Positions 1 to 6,536 of a stretch of 11,230 nt of DNA are shown here, piece after piece. Position 1 is the first letter of the stretch; every line of letters starts with the position of its first letter. Under the pieces are notes generated by a model, which was given only the letters and a program-made list of their open reading frames with translations, had not been told where the DNA came from and ran no database searches. The stretch is taken from positions 1 to 11,230 of the forward strand of contig JAGLYR010000222.1 of assembly GCA_023132135.1 (NCBI GenBank). Direction: 5' to 3'. The translations under genes were made by a program, and so were the position numbers. Origin of the DNA: Candidatus Eiseniibacteriota bacterium (GTDB taxonomy: Bacteria > Arandabacterota > Arandabacteria > JAGLYR01).

Positions 1-56
1 TGTCAGCCCCGTAGCATGGGACCGGGCGGGTCCGGTCCCATGCTACGGGGCTGACA
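1..56. terminator. Perfect 25-bp inverted repeat (long hairpin), possible terminator
   Basis: Positions 1-25 and 32-56 are exact reverse complements separated by a 6-base loop (26-31). The left arm begins TGTCAGCCCCG and the right arm ends CGGGGCTGACA. The arm touches the window edge, so the repeat may extend further. It lies about 60 bases downstream of the stop of the C10 protease gene on the minus strand, so a terminator role is plausible. No T-tract follows on the plus strand, and the minus-strand continuation is outside the window. A stem this long is also compatible with a REP/MITE-like palindrome. Confidence 0.5.
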
Positions 57-68
57 GGCATCTACCCC

Positions 69-90
69 GGTCGGCTCCTCTCAGCCGACT
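69..90 (-). terminator. Short hairpin after the C10 protease gene
   Basis: GTCGGCT (70-76) and AGCCGAC (83-89) form a 7-bp stem with a 6-base loop, and a G-U pair can extend it by one. It begins 27 bases after the stop codon of the minus-strand gene. There is no T-run, so it may be only a 3'-end stabilising structure or part of a two-hairpin terminator with 1-56. Confidence 0.3.
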
Positions 91-116
91 AGATGAATGC
101 GCCCTTGGCTGGGCAC

Positions 117-2456
117 TCATTTCAACAACACCATGCGCGCCGTTCGTCCCTTCCCTCTTGAGGATAGATGGCAGAAGTAGACTCCACTGGCCACGGGCGC
201 TCCGTCCTCGTCCTTTCCGTCCCAGGTGACCGTGTACGTTCCGCCCGGTTGCGGCGCGTCCAGCAGCGTGCGTACGCGTTGACCCTGACAGTTGTACACG
301 CGAAGGAGCACCCCCGAGGGCTCCACTCCGCCCTGGACTGAGTAGGTGATTTCTGTCGTGGGGTTGAACGGGTTGGGGACGTTGGTGAGGAGACCGAGCA
401 CCGGCGCGCCCGTCTCTCCCAACTCCGCCACGGGCGTGCCCGTACATCCGACTCCCAACGCCCCGATCATTCCACAGTCCTCCCCCGAGTTGTCGCGCGC
501 GCAGGGGGAATCTTCGAAAACGGCGAGATTCCCGTTCGCCGCATTGCAGAAGAGCGGGTCGCTATCGAAATTCCCATTGGTACCATACTGGCTCGCGATG
601 CATCCCACCCAATCGCCGCCTGCATTGCCGTGGATGTCACAGCACTGGAGACTCGCGGTCGCTCCACCATCGCAGTAGACGGCCTCTCCGTCCGTACTGA
701 AGGCCACGATGGAGTGGTCCAGATTCGGGGTCGAACCGTTGTCACAGGCAACACCGGCGCCCTCCCCTTCCGCACCGTTACCGAAGAAGGTGCACTGGAG
801 GAGCCATGGCGAGGACGCTCCGGTGCAGTAGACCCCACCGCCGGACTGCGTGGCCGTGTTGTCGCGAAAAATGCATCGGGCGATGAGTGGGGACGACCCA
901 TCACAGTAGACGGCTGCGCCGTGGTCGGCCTGTGCATGGATGATCGTGATCCCCTCAAGATAGGAGGTTGCGCCTTCCCCGGACTGGAACAGGAATCCCC
1001 GGCCCAGGCCCTCGCAGTCGATGACGCACGCACTGGGAGTCCCCGTTTGGGAACGCACGGTGAGCGCCTTCCCGTGGAAATCGATATCGCGGTTTCCCTC
1101 GCCGCTGAAGACCCCGTCGGACAGAACAATGAACTTGCCCTCCCCAGCGGCATCCACGGCCGCCTGGATCGTTGGATAGTCTCCGGACCCGTCCGCCTCG
1201 ACCTCCACGATGAACCTGGTGGCTGGCCGGATTTCCCGGATCAGGACCTCCTCCATGGGGTCCGGCGACCAGTACAGGTTGTCGAGCACGTACCATCCAG
1301 ATTGCCATCCGCCCCAGCCGTAGTTCATGTGGTACTGATTCAAACCGCCCGTGTCTCTCCACCCGCTGCACACAATCGCGTGATACGGGATCCCGTATAT
1401 CATCGGTCGTCCTTCGTTGATCTCCGTCTGAATCAACTCGAACCAGGATTCGGCGGTGTAGTCCATCCGGTACTCACCATCAATGGCGGCCGCGTATTTG
1501 AAGTAGTAGGGCAGCGCAATCATGGCATCCGTGAACGCGCCTACAGAACCGCACGCTCCGTAGTTCGTCCGAAGGCTCACCCCCACTTCGTAGTTCAGCT
1601 CCGCCACCGCGTTTTCTTCAACCGGCACGCAACCGTCGAGGGAGGTGCCATAGTGACAGCTGTCCGGCATGTTGGCCCAGTCGTAGGGATTCGAGAAGTC
1701 CGCGAACAGCGTATCGCCCGGTGTGGTTCCCCCGCACGACTGGTCCCCGTTCCAGTAGTAGCTCAGACTTCTGCGGCCCGTCGGTGGCCACTCATGGTAA
1801 TTCATCACCTGCACCATCGCGGTGGCCAGGCAGCCCACGACACAGCGTTCCCCATCGCCCATCGGGCATAAGTTGTTGAAGGGTTCCTGCTGGTGCCACT
1901 TAGCGGTGACCAGCGGGCCGACCTCGGTCAGAGGAGCAAAGGTTCCCCCCTCGAGCAGGGAGGCGAACTGCACCTCTCCCAGTAAGAACTTGGCCCACTC
2001 TTCGCGGTTCACGGCGTGGAAGACCCGGTCGCCCTTCACCGGCTCAATCGCATCCAGCCCGCCGTAATGTGCGACGAAGCGGCCGATCCGATCCCGGAGG
2101 ATATCCCTCAGGAATTGTGCATACCCCACCGTCTCGTCCGGATCAATTCCGCAGTTCTCCGAGTACGCCTTCACAGGTGGGAGATCCTTGAGAATCGGCA
2201 CGACCACATGACCGCCGGGATGAATCGAATAACAGAGGGCCAGGAGGGTGCCCTCGTCCGTGAGCGGCGCGACGCTCGAGACGGCGGGCCGCGATGAGCC
2301 CGCCCAGTCCCCCGTCTGGTGGACCATGTACGAGAGCCAGTTCCGGCAGACCTGTTCCATCTCCGCTCGCGTTGCTCTCTCGGCCCACACCTGTCCGGAC
2401 AGGGACACTCCCAACACCAGCACTATGGCCACTGCAGCTACATGAGCAATGCGCAT
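117..2456 (-). CDS. Secreted C10-family cysteine protease with beta-helix domain and C-terminal sorting domain
   Basis: Predicted secreted cysteine endopeptidase of the streptopain/SpeB family (MEROPS C10), 779 residues. Residues 1-25 are a signal peptide ending VWA. Residues of about 26-135 resemble the inhibitory C10 propeptide. The catalytic domain spans about 165-405: nucleophile Cys209 in VVGCLATAMVQVMNYHEWP, His359 in PYHAIVCSGW, and the HMNYGWGGW block with Asn378. SpeB has Trp after that Asn; here it is Tyr. Residues of about 420-665 are a right-handed parallel beta-helix opening with GDYPTIQAAVDAA and followed by Cys-rich, degenerate repeats. Residues of about 683-779 are the FlgD-like sorting module (VPNPFNPTTEITYSV, TVTWDGKDEDG, SGVYF, tail MVLLK). 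The ATG at 2456 is preferred over an in-frame GTG at 2465 because GGAGGT lies 7 bases upstream of it and the GTG overlaps that site. The family and architecture are clear; substrates are unknown. Confidence 0.9.
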   Translation of the reverse strand: MRIAHVAAVAIVLVLGVSLSGQVWAERATRAEMEQVCRNWLSYMVHQTGDWAGSSRPAVSSVAPLTDEGTLLALCYSIHPGGHVVVPILKDLPPVKAYSENCGIDPDETVGYAQFLRDILRDRIGRFVAHYGGLDAIEPVKGDRVFHAVNREEWAKFLLGEVQFASLLEGGTFAPLTEVGPLVTAKWHQQEPFNNLCPMGDGERCVVGCLATAMVQVMNYHEWPPTGRRSLSYYWNGDQSCGGTTPGDTLFADFSNPYDWANMPDSCHYGTSLDGCVPVEENAVAELNYEVGVSLRTNYGACGSVGAFTDAMIALPYYFKYAAAIDGEYRMDYTAESWFELIQTEINEGRPMIYGIPYHAIVCSGWRDTGGLNQYHMNYGWGGWQSGWYVLDNLYWSPDPMEEVLIREIRPATRFIVEVEADGSGDYPTIQAAVDAAGEGKFIVLSDGVFSGEGNRDIDFHGKALTVRSQTGTPSACVIDCEGLGRGFLFQSGEGATSYLEGITIIHAQADHGAAVYCDGSSPLIARCIFRDNTATQSGGGVYCTGASSPWLLQCTFFGNGAEGEGAGVACDNGSTPNLDHSIVAFSTDGEAVYCDGGATASLQCCDIHGNAGGDWVGCIASQYGTNGNFDSDPLFCNAANGNLAVFEDSPCARDNSGEDCGMIGALGVGCTGTPVAELGETGAPVLGLLTNVPNPFNPTTEITYSVQGGVEPSGVLLRVYNCQGQRVRTLLDAPQPGGTYTVTWDGKDEDGAPVASGVYFCHLSSRGKGRTARMVLLK

Positions 2457-2463
2457 GGCGAAC

Positions 2464-2469
2464 ACCTCC
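2464..2469 (-). promoter_or_regulatory. Ribosome binding site of the C10 protease gene
   Basis: Read on the minus strand the sequence is GGAGGT, ending 7 bases before the ATG at 2456. It decides between that ATG and the upstream GTG at 2465, which would overlap the site. Confidence 0.7.
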
Positions 2470-2588
2470 GTGTTGTGGATTGTAGGGTGGATGGAGCTTC
2501 AAACCGCGACAAGAGAACCTTCGCCCCCTTCCCGAAAGCGCGAAGTGGAACCTGGGTGCACCAATCCACAGCCCCTGGTTCCACCACT

Positions 2589-2617
2589 ACTATACCGAAC
2601 ATTGTTCGGTTCGTAAA
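2589..2617 (-). promoter_or_regulatory. Sigma-70-like promoter of the C10 protease gene
   Basis: On the minus strand, TTTACG (2612-2617) and TATAGT (2589-2594) are separated by exactly 17 bases. The -10 matches the consensus at 5 of 6 positions and the -35 at 4 of 6. Transcription would start near 2582, giving a leader of roughly 125 bases before the ATG at 2456. The spacer contains a perfect palindrome, listed separately. Confidence 0.5.
2594..2610. promoter_or_regulatory. Operator-like palindrome inside the promoter spacer
   Basis: ACCGAACA and TGTTCGGT are perfect reverse complements around one central base, a 17-base palindrome. It fills the space between the -35 and -10 elements of the C10 protease promoter, where a bound repressor would exclude RNA polymerase. 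The half-site GAAC/GTTC recalls the Gram-positive LexA box, but that box has four bases between GAAC and GTTC and this one has three. The binding protein is unknown and no regulator gene lies in the window. Confidence 0.5.
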
Positions 2618-2655
2618 CCTCCGGGGACGACAGGCTTCCGTCCACTGGTGTGAAA

Positions 2656-2684
2656 TCAAGAGGGGTGGCTGACCCTATTCTTGA
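2656..2684 (-). terminator. Hairpin over the deacetylase stop codon, weak terminator candidate
   Basis: On the minus strand TCAAGA (2679-2684) pairs with TCTTGA (2656-2661), and GGGT pairs with ACCC inside it, around a CAGCC loop. The stop codon TAG (2675-2677) lies within the structure. Only a short T-run follows. Its position at the end of the two-gene operon and upstream of the next promoter fits a terminator, but the stem is interrupted. Confidence 0.3.
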
Positions 2685-3754
2685 CCCCTTTCCCTCGTCG
2701 CCTTGTCGCCCGGCCTGATCCACAAATGACTATACCAGTAATACCTCGTCCCGTCGGCATTGGGAGCAGTGATGTTGTACCGGCTCCGGCCGATGGGGAG
2801 AGCCTCGTCGGCGGAGACTTCCAGAACCCGCTTCTCTCTGTCCACCCAGCGGATGGGGACCACACCCTGACCGCTCACGTAACAGGCGATGGAATTCGCT
2901 CTGTAGTCTCCGGGGCCGAGTTCCAGGCGGAGGAGCGGCCGTGACTCACCAGGCGGAAGTAACGGATCGTCAGGCGTAGCGCTCACAACCGGAAGCGGCA
3001 AACTCCGGACCTTGGTCACGAACTCATCCATGTCGGCGTAGCGGCCAGCCATGGGAAATCGTGGAAGGGCGCCGAAATCGCTTCCGCTCCAGACCGGACC
3101 CGAATGCTGGCCAAAACCGACAAGCCCCATTCCGAGCACGATCTCCCGCAATGCCCGATCGTACTCTCCATAGGGATAGGCAAACAAACCGGACCGCAGG
3201 CCCAGCTCCGTCTCCAACCGATCCAGTGAGTGGCGGATGTCCTCCGTCACTCGCCTCTTCCATTCCGTCCCCGATTCCCCCGGTTCCCGCCGAATCAGAT
3301 AAGCGTGGCTGTGGCCGTGACCGGCGAACGACGCACCGAACTCCTGCATCTCACGCATCTGGTCCCAGTTCATGTAGACACCGGATTCCCGGCCGATCGC
3401 TCCGGTGGGAACAAATACCGTGAACGGCCAGCCGCGGGCTTTAAGTCGCGGGAACGCCCACTCGTAGACGGAGACGTAGGCATCGTCGATCGTAATCGCC
3501 ACGCACCGCCCGGGGAGATCCTTTCTCTCGCGAAGATGCGAGACGATTCTCTCCAGAGACCAGACGGAATAGCCGTTTTCCTCGAGGTACGCCAGGTGCC
3601 GGTCAAATTGCTCGAGCGTCACGCTGGTGGACGGAGGCGTGTCGCTTCCGAAATGATGGTACTGGAGGATGACGGCATGATCGGCGGCCAAGGCGGCAGT
3701 GGCGAGGACCGCAGCAAGAATCAGCAGCCCTGTGACGCATACGGGGTTCTTCAT
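2675..3754 (-). CDS. Exported polysaccharide deacetylase (CE4 / NodB-like)
   Basis: Predicted metal-dependent carbohydrate esterase removing acetyl groups from an N-acetylated polysaccharide or peptidoglycan, 359 residues. Residues 1-23 are a signal peptide (ALAA). The NodB fold spans about 25-250: motif 1 is TIDDAY (Asp90-Asp91; the usual TFDDGY glycine is Ala92), motif 2 is GHGHSHAYL with His146 and His150 at the usual four-residue spacing, and motif 3 is FAYPYGEYD (191-199). A C-terminal beta-rich domain (about 255-346, ending RYYWYSHLWIRPG) is not assigned. The ATG at 3754 overlaps the preceding gene by four bases (ATGA), with GGGGAGAGGG just upstream. A longer in-frame reading starting at 4273 would run through the upstream gene in another frame, so it was rejected. 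The cotranscribed glucosaminidase suggests a cell-wall substrate, which is inference. Confidence 0.88.
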   Translation of the reverse strand: MKNPVCVTGLLILAAVLATAALAADHAVILQYHHFGSDTPPSTSVTLEQFDRHLAYLEENGYSVWSLERIVSHLRERKDLPGRCVAITIDDAYVSVYEWAFPRLKARGWPFTVFVPTGAIGRESGVYMNWDQMREMQEFGASFAGHGHSHAYLIRREPGESGTEWKRRVTEDIRHSLDRLETELGLRSGLFAYPYGEYDRALREIVLGMGLVGFGQHSGPVWSGSDFGALPRFPMAGRYADMDEFVTKVRSLPLPVVSATPDDPLLPPGESRPLLRLELGPGDYRANSIACYVSGQGVVPIRWVDREKRVLEVSADEALPIGRSRYNITAPNADGTRYYWYSHLWIRPGDKATRERGQE

Positions 3755-4683
3755 GATCCCTCTCCCCGGGTGCCACCGGACGCGACATCGGACGGTTCGT
3801 CGATCCCACTCGAATCCATGGAGTCCTTCGAGACAACCGGAGGATCCGGCCGGTAAAGCCCCATGTATGGGCGGTTGGTGAGAAGCATCCTGCGAATATC
3901 CTCGAGATACTTCTCGCCCCGTTCGGAATAGCTCACGAGGCAGGAAGCCAGAAGATACGGGTTCGGAGATTCGCCGGAACAGCGCTGCTCGAGCCGCAGC
4001 CTCCGCATTTCCCGGTACGCCGGATGTGTATTGAGATTGCGGATGTAGCTCCGGACGGACTGATTCACCGAAGGGAACCTCGCGACCTTGTGGGTTTCTC
4101 CCTGGCGGCGACCTTCGGGCACCATTCCGCACGCCGGGCCGTGGCACCACTGTCCGAAGAGACTGTTCCCCTCGCGGGCGAATCGTGAAGACCCCCAGCC
4201 CGACTCGTTCGCCGCCTGGACCAGTGCGAGCGCCAGCGGAATCGTATCCACCCGCCGCCGGAGAGTAGTCCACGCTTTATCGGAGCCCACACTGAAGTTC
4301 CTGACGCCGTACTCTTCGGCCAGATTCATCGTCCAGATGGAATCCGCCGGGGCAATGCCCTCGCCGCCGAGATATTCCAGATACAGGTCCATCATGCGCC
4401 GCCGTTTCTTCCAGACTCTTGCATTCTCCGCCCGAACGATGGGACGCATGAAATCGAAGAAACTCCTCTTCCGTTCCTTGATGTTTCGAATCGCCTCAAA
4501 ATCGGGAACTTCCAATATCTCTCCGACCGCGGCGGCAGCCGAGAAACCGGGATCATCTGTTTTCGGAATCTCCACATCACGTTGGCAGGAGAGAATCAAC
4601 GCGGCAAGGAGAGCAGCTGGGATCAGAAGCAGGCGCGGCGGCAGACCGCGCGCATGGGGACCTATCGACCGGTCGGAAATCAT
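3751..4683 (-). CDS. Glucosaminidase lipoprotein, Bax/GH73-like
   Basis: Predicted N-acetylglucosaminidase acting on peptidoglycan, 310 residues from the ATG at 4683. A GTG directly before it (4686) is an alternative start. Residues of about 18-32 are hydrophobic and end in the lipobox ILSC with Cys33, so this is a predicted lipoprotein. The enzymatic domain (about 120-275) has ALVQAANESGWGSSRFAREG followed by NSLFGQW; Glu160 in NESGWG is the expected catalytic acid. HPAYREMRR and YSERGEKYLEDIR are typical of the E. coli Bax group. The last 35 residues are polar and probably disordered. There is no Shine-Dalgarno near the start; the promoter sits so close that the message may be leaderless. 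It is the first gene of an operon with the deacetylase (ATGA overlap). It could be called bax-like, but orthology is unproven. Confidence 0.88.
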   Translation of the reverse strand: MISDRSIGPHARGLPPRLLLIPAALLAALILSCQRDVEIPKTDDPGFSAAAAVGEILEVPDFEAIRNIKERKRSFFDFMRPIVRAENARVWKKRRRMMDLYLEYLGGEGIAPADSIWTMNLAEEYGVRNFSVGSDKAWTTLRRRVDTIPLALALVQAANESGWGSSRFAREGNSLFGQWCHGPACGMVPEGRRQGETHKVARFPSVNQSVRSYIRNLNTHPAYREMRRLRLEQRCSGESPNPYLLASCLVSYSERGEKYLEDIRRMLLTNRPYMGLYRPDPPVVSKDSMDSSGIDEPSDVASGGTRGEGS

Positions 4684-4692
4684 CACAGCCGG

Positions 4693-4721
4693 ATGCTACA
4701 CGGCGGCCGGACCTCTGTAAA
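4693..4721 (-). promoter_or_regulatory. Candidate promoter of the glucosaminidase-deacetylase operon
   Basis: On the minus strand TTTACA (4716-4721; 5 of 6 to TTGACA) lies 17 bases from TAGCAT (4693-4698; 4 of 6 to TATAAT). The expected start of transcription (about 4685-4687) coincides with the GTG/ATG start codons, which would give a leaderless mRNA. This fits the absence of a Shine-Dalgarno there. Confidence 0.4.
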
Positions 4722-4819
4722 GCACACTTCCGGCGGGGATGCAACCCATCAGCCTCTCGACCAGTCCAGAGAGCCAACGGTTCTCTCCCCTTCACCCCCG
4801 CGCGGCTAACAAGAAATCG

Positions 4820-4859
4820 GTGTTGTGTCCCCGATTGCCGTGTTGTGTCCCCGATTGCC
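4820..4859. repeat. Tandem duplication of a 20-bp unit
   Basis: The unit GTGTTGTGTCCCCGATTGCC occurs twice back to back without mismatch (4820-4839 and 4840-4859). On the minus strand each copy contains GGGGACAC, the kind of core seen in REP-like extragenic repeats near Y1/RAYT transposases. It lies between two divergent genes, 14 bases upstream of the -35 of the plus-strand promoter. Confidence 0.85.
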
Positions 4860-4872
4860 CAGCACGCCCACA

Positions 4873-4901
4873 TTGACCCTGCCCGTTGAACGTGATATAC
4901 T
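4873..4901 (+). promoter_or_regulatory. Sigma-70-like promoter of the 4980 gene
   Basis: TTGACC (4873-4878) and TATACT (4896-4901) are separated by exactly 17 bases, each matching the consensus at 5 of 6 positions. Transcription would start near 4908, giving a leader of about 70 bases that ends in a good Shine-Dalgarno. Confidence 0.6.
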
Positions 4902-4979
4902 GGTAGGCAAAGCCAGCTTCTGATCTACACGCGCGCTTTGCACTAACGCCTGCACCCACCCCTGCCTTGGGAGGACGCG

Positions 4980-6518
4980 ATGAGAACCGCCATTCCTGTT
5001 ACGCTGACTACATTCCTGCTCGCTTCGCTCACAGGGTTCGTCGTACTTCACTCACGGGACACAATGCCCCCAACGCTGGATGATTTTGTCAACGGCGCAT
5101 CGCCCCCCTTCGGGACGATGACGGTCCAGGTGGACATCGCCGAGAACGACTCCCCCACCCAGCCGGGCGAGGCATCCGTGTTCTACTCGACCAACGCACA
5201 GACGTCGTGGACCGAGACCCTTCTCTCTGAAGTCCCCGGCTACGTCGGCGGAACATGGGAAGGATCTTTCCCGGTGACTAGTGGAGATGTCCACTACTAC
5301 TTCATGGTTCACGACGACTCGGCCGCCACCTTCAGCTCTCCGGTAAACTCGGCTGAAGTGTACCCCCCCACTGCGAACCTCACAGCGGATCCGGGAGATG
5401 AGCCCGCCGGCGACGCGGTCAATCCCGACGGGAGCTTTCTGGACTTGAACGGGGCCCGGTTCGGTTATTCCGCCTCCCACTTCTACGCGACCCTGTCGAA
5501 TGTCAGTGGAAGCTGGCCGCTGTACGGTGGGCTCTTTGGTCCCTGGTACATTTACTCCGCCGCCATCGCCAATCCGGATGCAACCGGCGACGTGGGGTTC
5601 GCGCTGGTGTACGCGAATGTTCCACTAATGCTTCCCGACGGTCTGTACGCCGTGGACATCACCGACTCCAGTTTCACGCGCATCGGTGATGTGGACTACA
5701 CGATTCAGGGCGGTGATCTTCATCTTCGGTGCGACCTGGCCGACCTCTACGCTCACCCCGGCTTTGGCACGAACAACCCCAGCGGCTTCTGGGGGATCGG
5801 AGCGGGGACGGCGACAGTCGATCTGTCCCAGAACAGTGAGGCCAACGATATCACCAACGGCTATGCATTCTACCACCGGACCGAGGTCGCCTCGGTGAGC
5901 GGCAATGCGCGTCCGGTCCTGAGCGATCCCGGTTATCAGGTCGTGGGTCGCTCGGAAATGCGGGATACGGCCGTCCGGTTCTTCGTGACCTACACGGATT
6001 CCGATGGGCACCTTGCCGTTGACCGGAACGTCGTGGTGGATGGTGTACCGATGGCCATGGGTTCAGGTCCGGAGCACGAGTACGCAGCAGGAGTTCTGTT
6101 TGAACTCGAGGTTTCCCTCACGGACGAGGATCACGTCTACTTCTTCTCCTTCAACGACGGAGAAGCATCTGTCCAGACCGAACCGGACACGATATATTCT
6201 ACGATGGATGTCGCGTCCGGCCGGACGTCTGTCGGCGCGACCTTTACTTTGGCAGAGGCCTGTCCGAATCCGTTCACGAGCATGACGGAGATTGCTTACT
6301 CTGTACCCGTCTTCGGCGCTCTGGTCGAGATTGTGATCTACGATGTCTCGGGGCGATTGGTACGAGATCTTGTTCGCAGCACGCGCTCGATGGGTTCGCA
6401 CGTAGCTACGTGGGACGGCCGCGATGAGACCGGCCGAGTCGTAGCCTCGGGCGTGTACTTCGTACGGATGGAGACCGAAAACACGACCGAGGTTCGCAGG
6501 TTGGTATTTGTCAGGTAG
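4980..6518 (+). CDS. Secreted protein of unknown function with C-terminal sorting domain
   Basis: Exported protein of 512 residues. Residues of about 1-25 are a hydrophobic signal segment. Residues of about 28-130 look like an Ig/fibronectin-type module (MTVQVDIAEND, VFYSTNAQTSW, DVHYYFMVHDDSA), common in secreted proteins of this style. The central part (about 130-320; LDLNGARFGYSASHFYATLS, GDVGFALVYANVPL) is beta-rich and not recognised. A further Ig-like stretch (about 320-410) reads VRFFVTYTDSDGHLAVDRN. Residues of about 416-512 are the sorting module: CPNPFTSMTEIAYSV, EIVIYDVSGRLVRDL, ATWDGRDETG, SGVYF, ending RRLVFVR. No catalytic motif is visible, so a surface or adhesive role is only a guess. 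GGGAGG lies 5 bases before the ATG. The 3' end faces the GH97 gene across 18 bases. Confidence 0.85.
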   Translation: MRTAIPVTLTTFLLASLTGFVVLHSRDTMPPTLDDFVNGASPPFGTMTVQVDIAENDSPTQPGEASVFYSTNAQTSWTETLLSEVPGYVGGTWEGSFPVTSGDVHYYFMVHDDSAATFSSPVNSAEVYPPTANLTADPGDEPAGDAVNPDGSFLDLNGARFGYSASHFYATLSNVSGSWPLYGGLFGPWYIYSAAIANPDATGDVGFALVYANVPLMLPDGLYAVDITDSSFTRIGDVDYTIQGGDLHLRCDLADLYAHPGFGTNNPSGFWGIGAGTATVDLSQNSEANDITNGYAFYHRTEVASVSGNARPVLSDPGYQVVGRSEMRDTAVRFFVTYTDSDGHLAVDRNVVVDGVPMAMGSGPEHEYAAGVLFELEVSLTDEDHVYFFSFNDGEASVQTEPDTIYSTMDVASGRTSVGATFTLAEACPNPFTSMTEIAYSVPVFGALVEIVIYDVSGRLVRDLVRSTRSMGSHVATWDGRDETGRVVASGVYFVRMETENTTEVRRLVFVR

Positions 6519-6536
6519 AGCAAAGCGACTGGAGAC

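Noticed and set aside
630-1871. Long plus-strand open frame (413 codons) opposite the C10 protease gene
   Set aside because: It mirrors codon bias in GC-rich sequence; the minus strand carries the catalytic motifs, signal peptide and ribosome site, and this frame resembles no family.
2390-2403. 14-base perfect palindrome CCTGTCCGGACAGG
   Set aside because: It lies inside the signal-peptide coding region of the C10 protease and is probably chance in GC-rich code.
2668-2680. AATAGGGTCAGC (minus strand) resembling AATAGGGGTCAGC at 11174-11186
   Set aside because: Both lie at ends of reading frames, but the match is short and has a one-base difference; too little to call a repeat without genome-wide counts.
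3755-4273. N-terminal extension of the deacetylase frame to 4273
   Set aside because: It overlaps the glucosaminidase gene in another frame; the internal ATG at 3754 starts a signal peptide and has a ribosome site.
6519-6536. Terminator between the convergent genes at 4980-6518 and 6537-8591
   Set aside because: The 18-base gap shows no stem or T-run.
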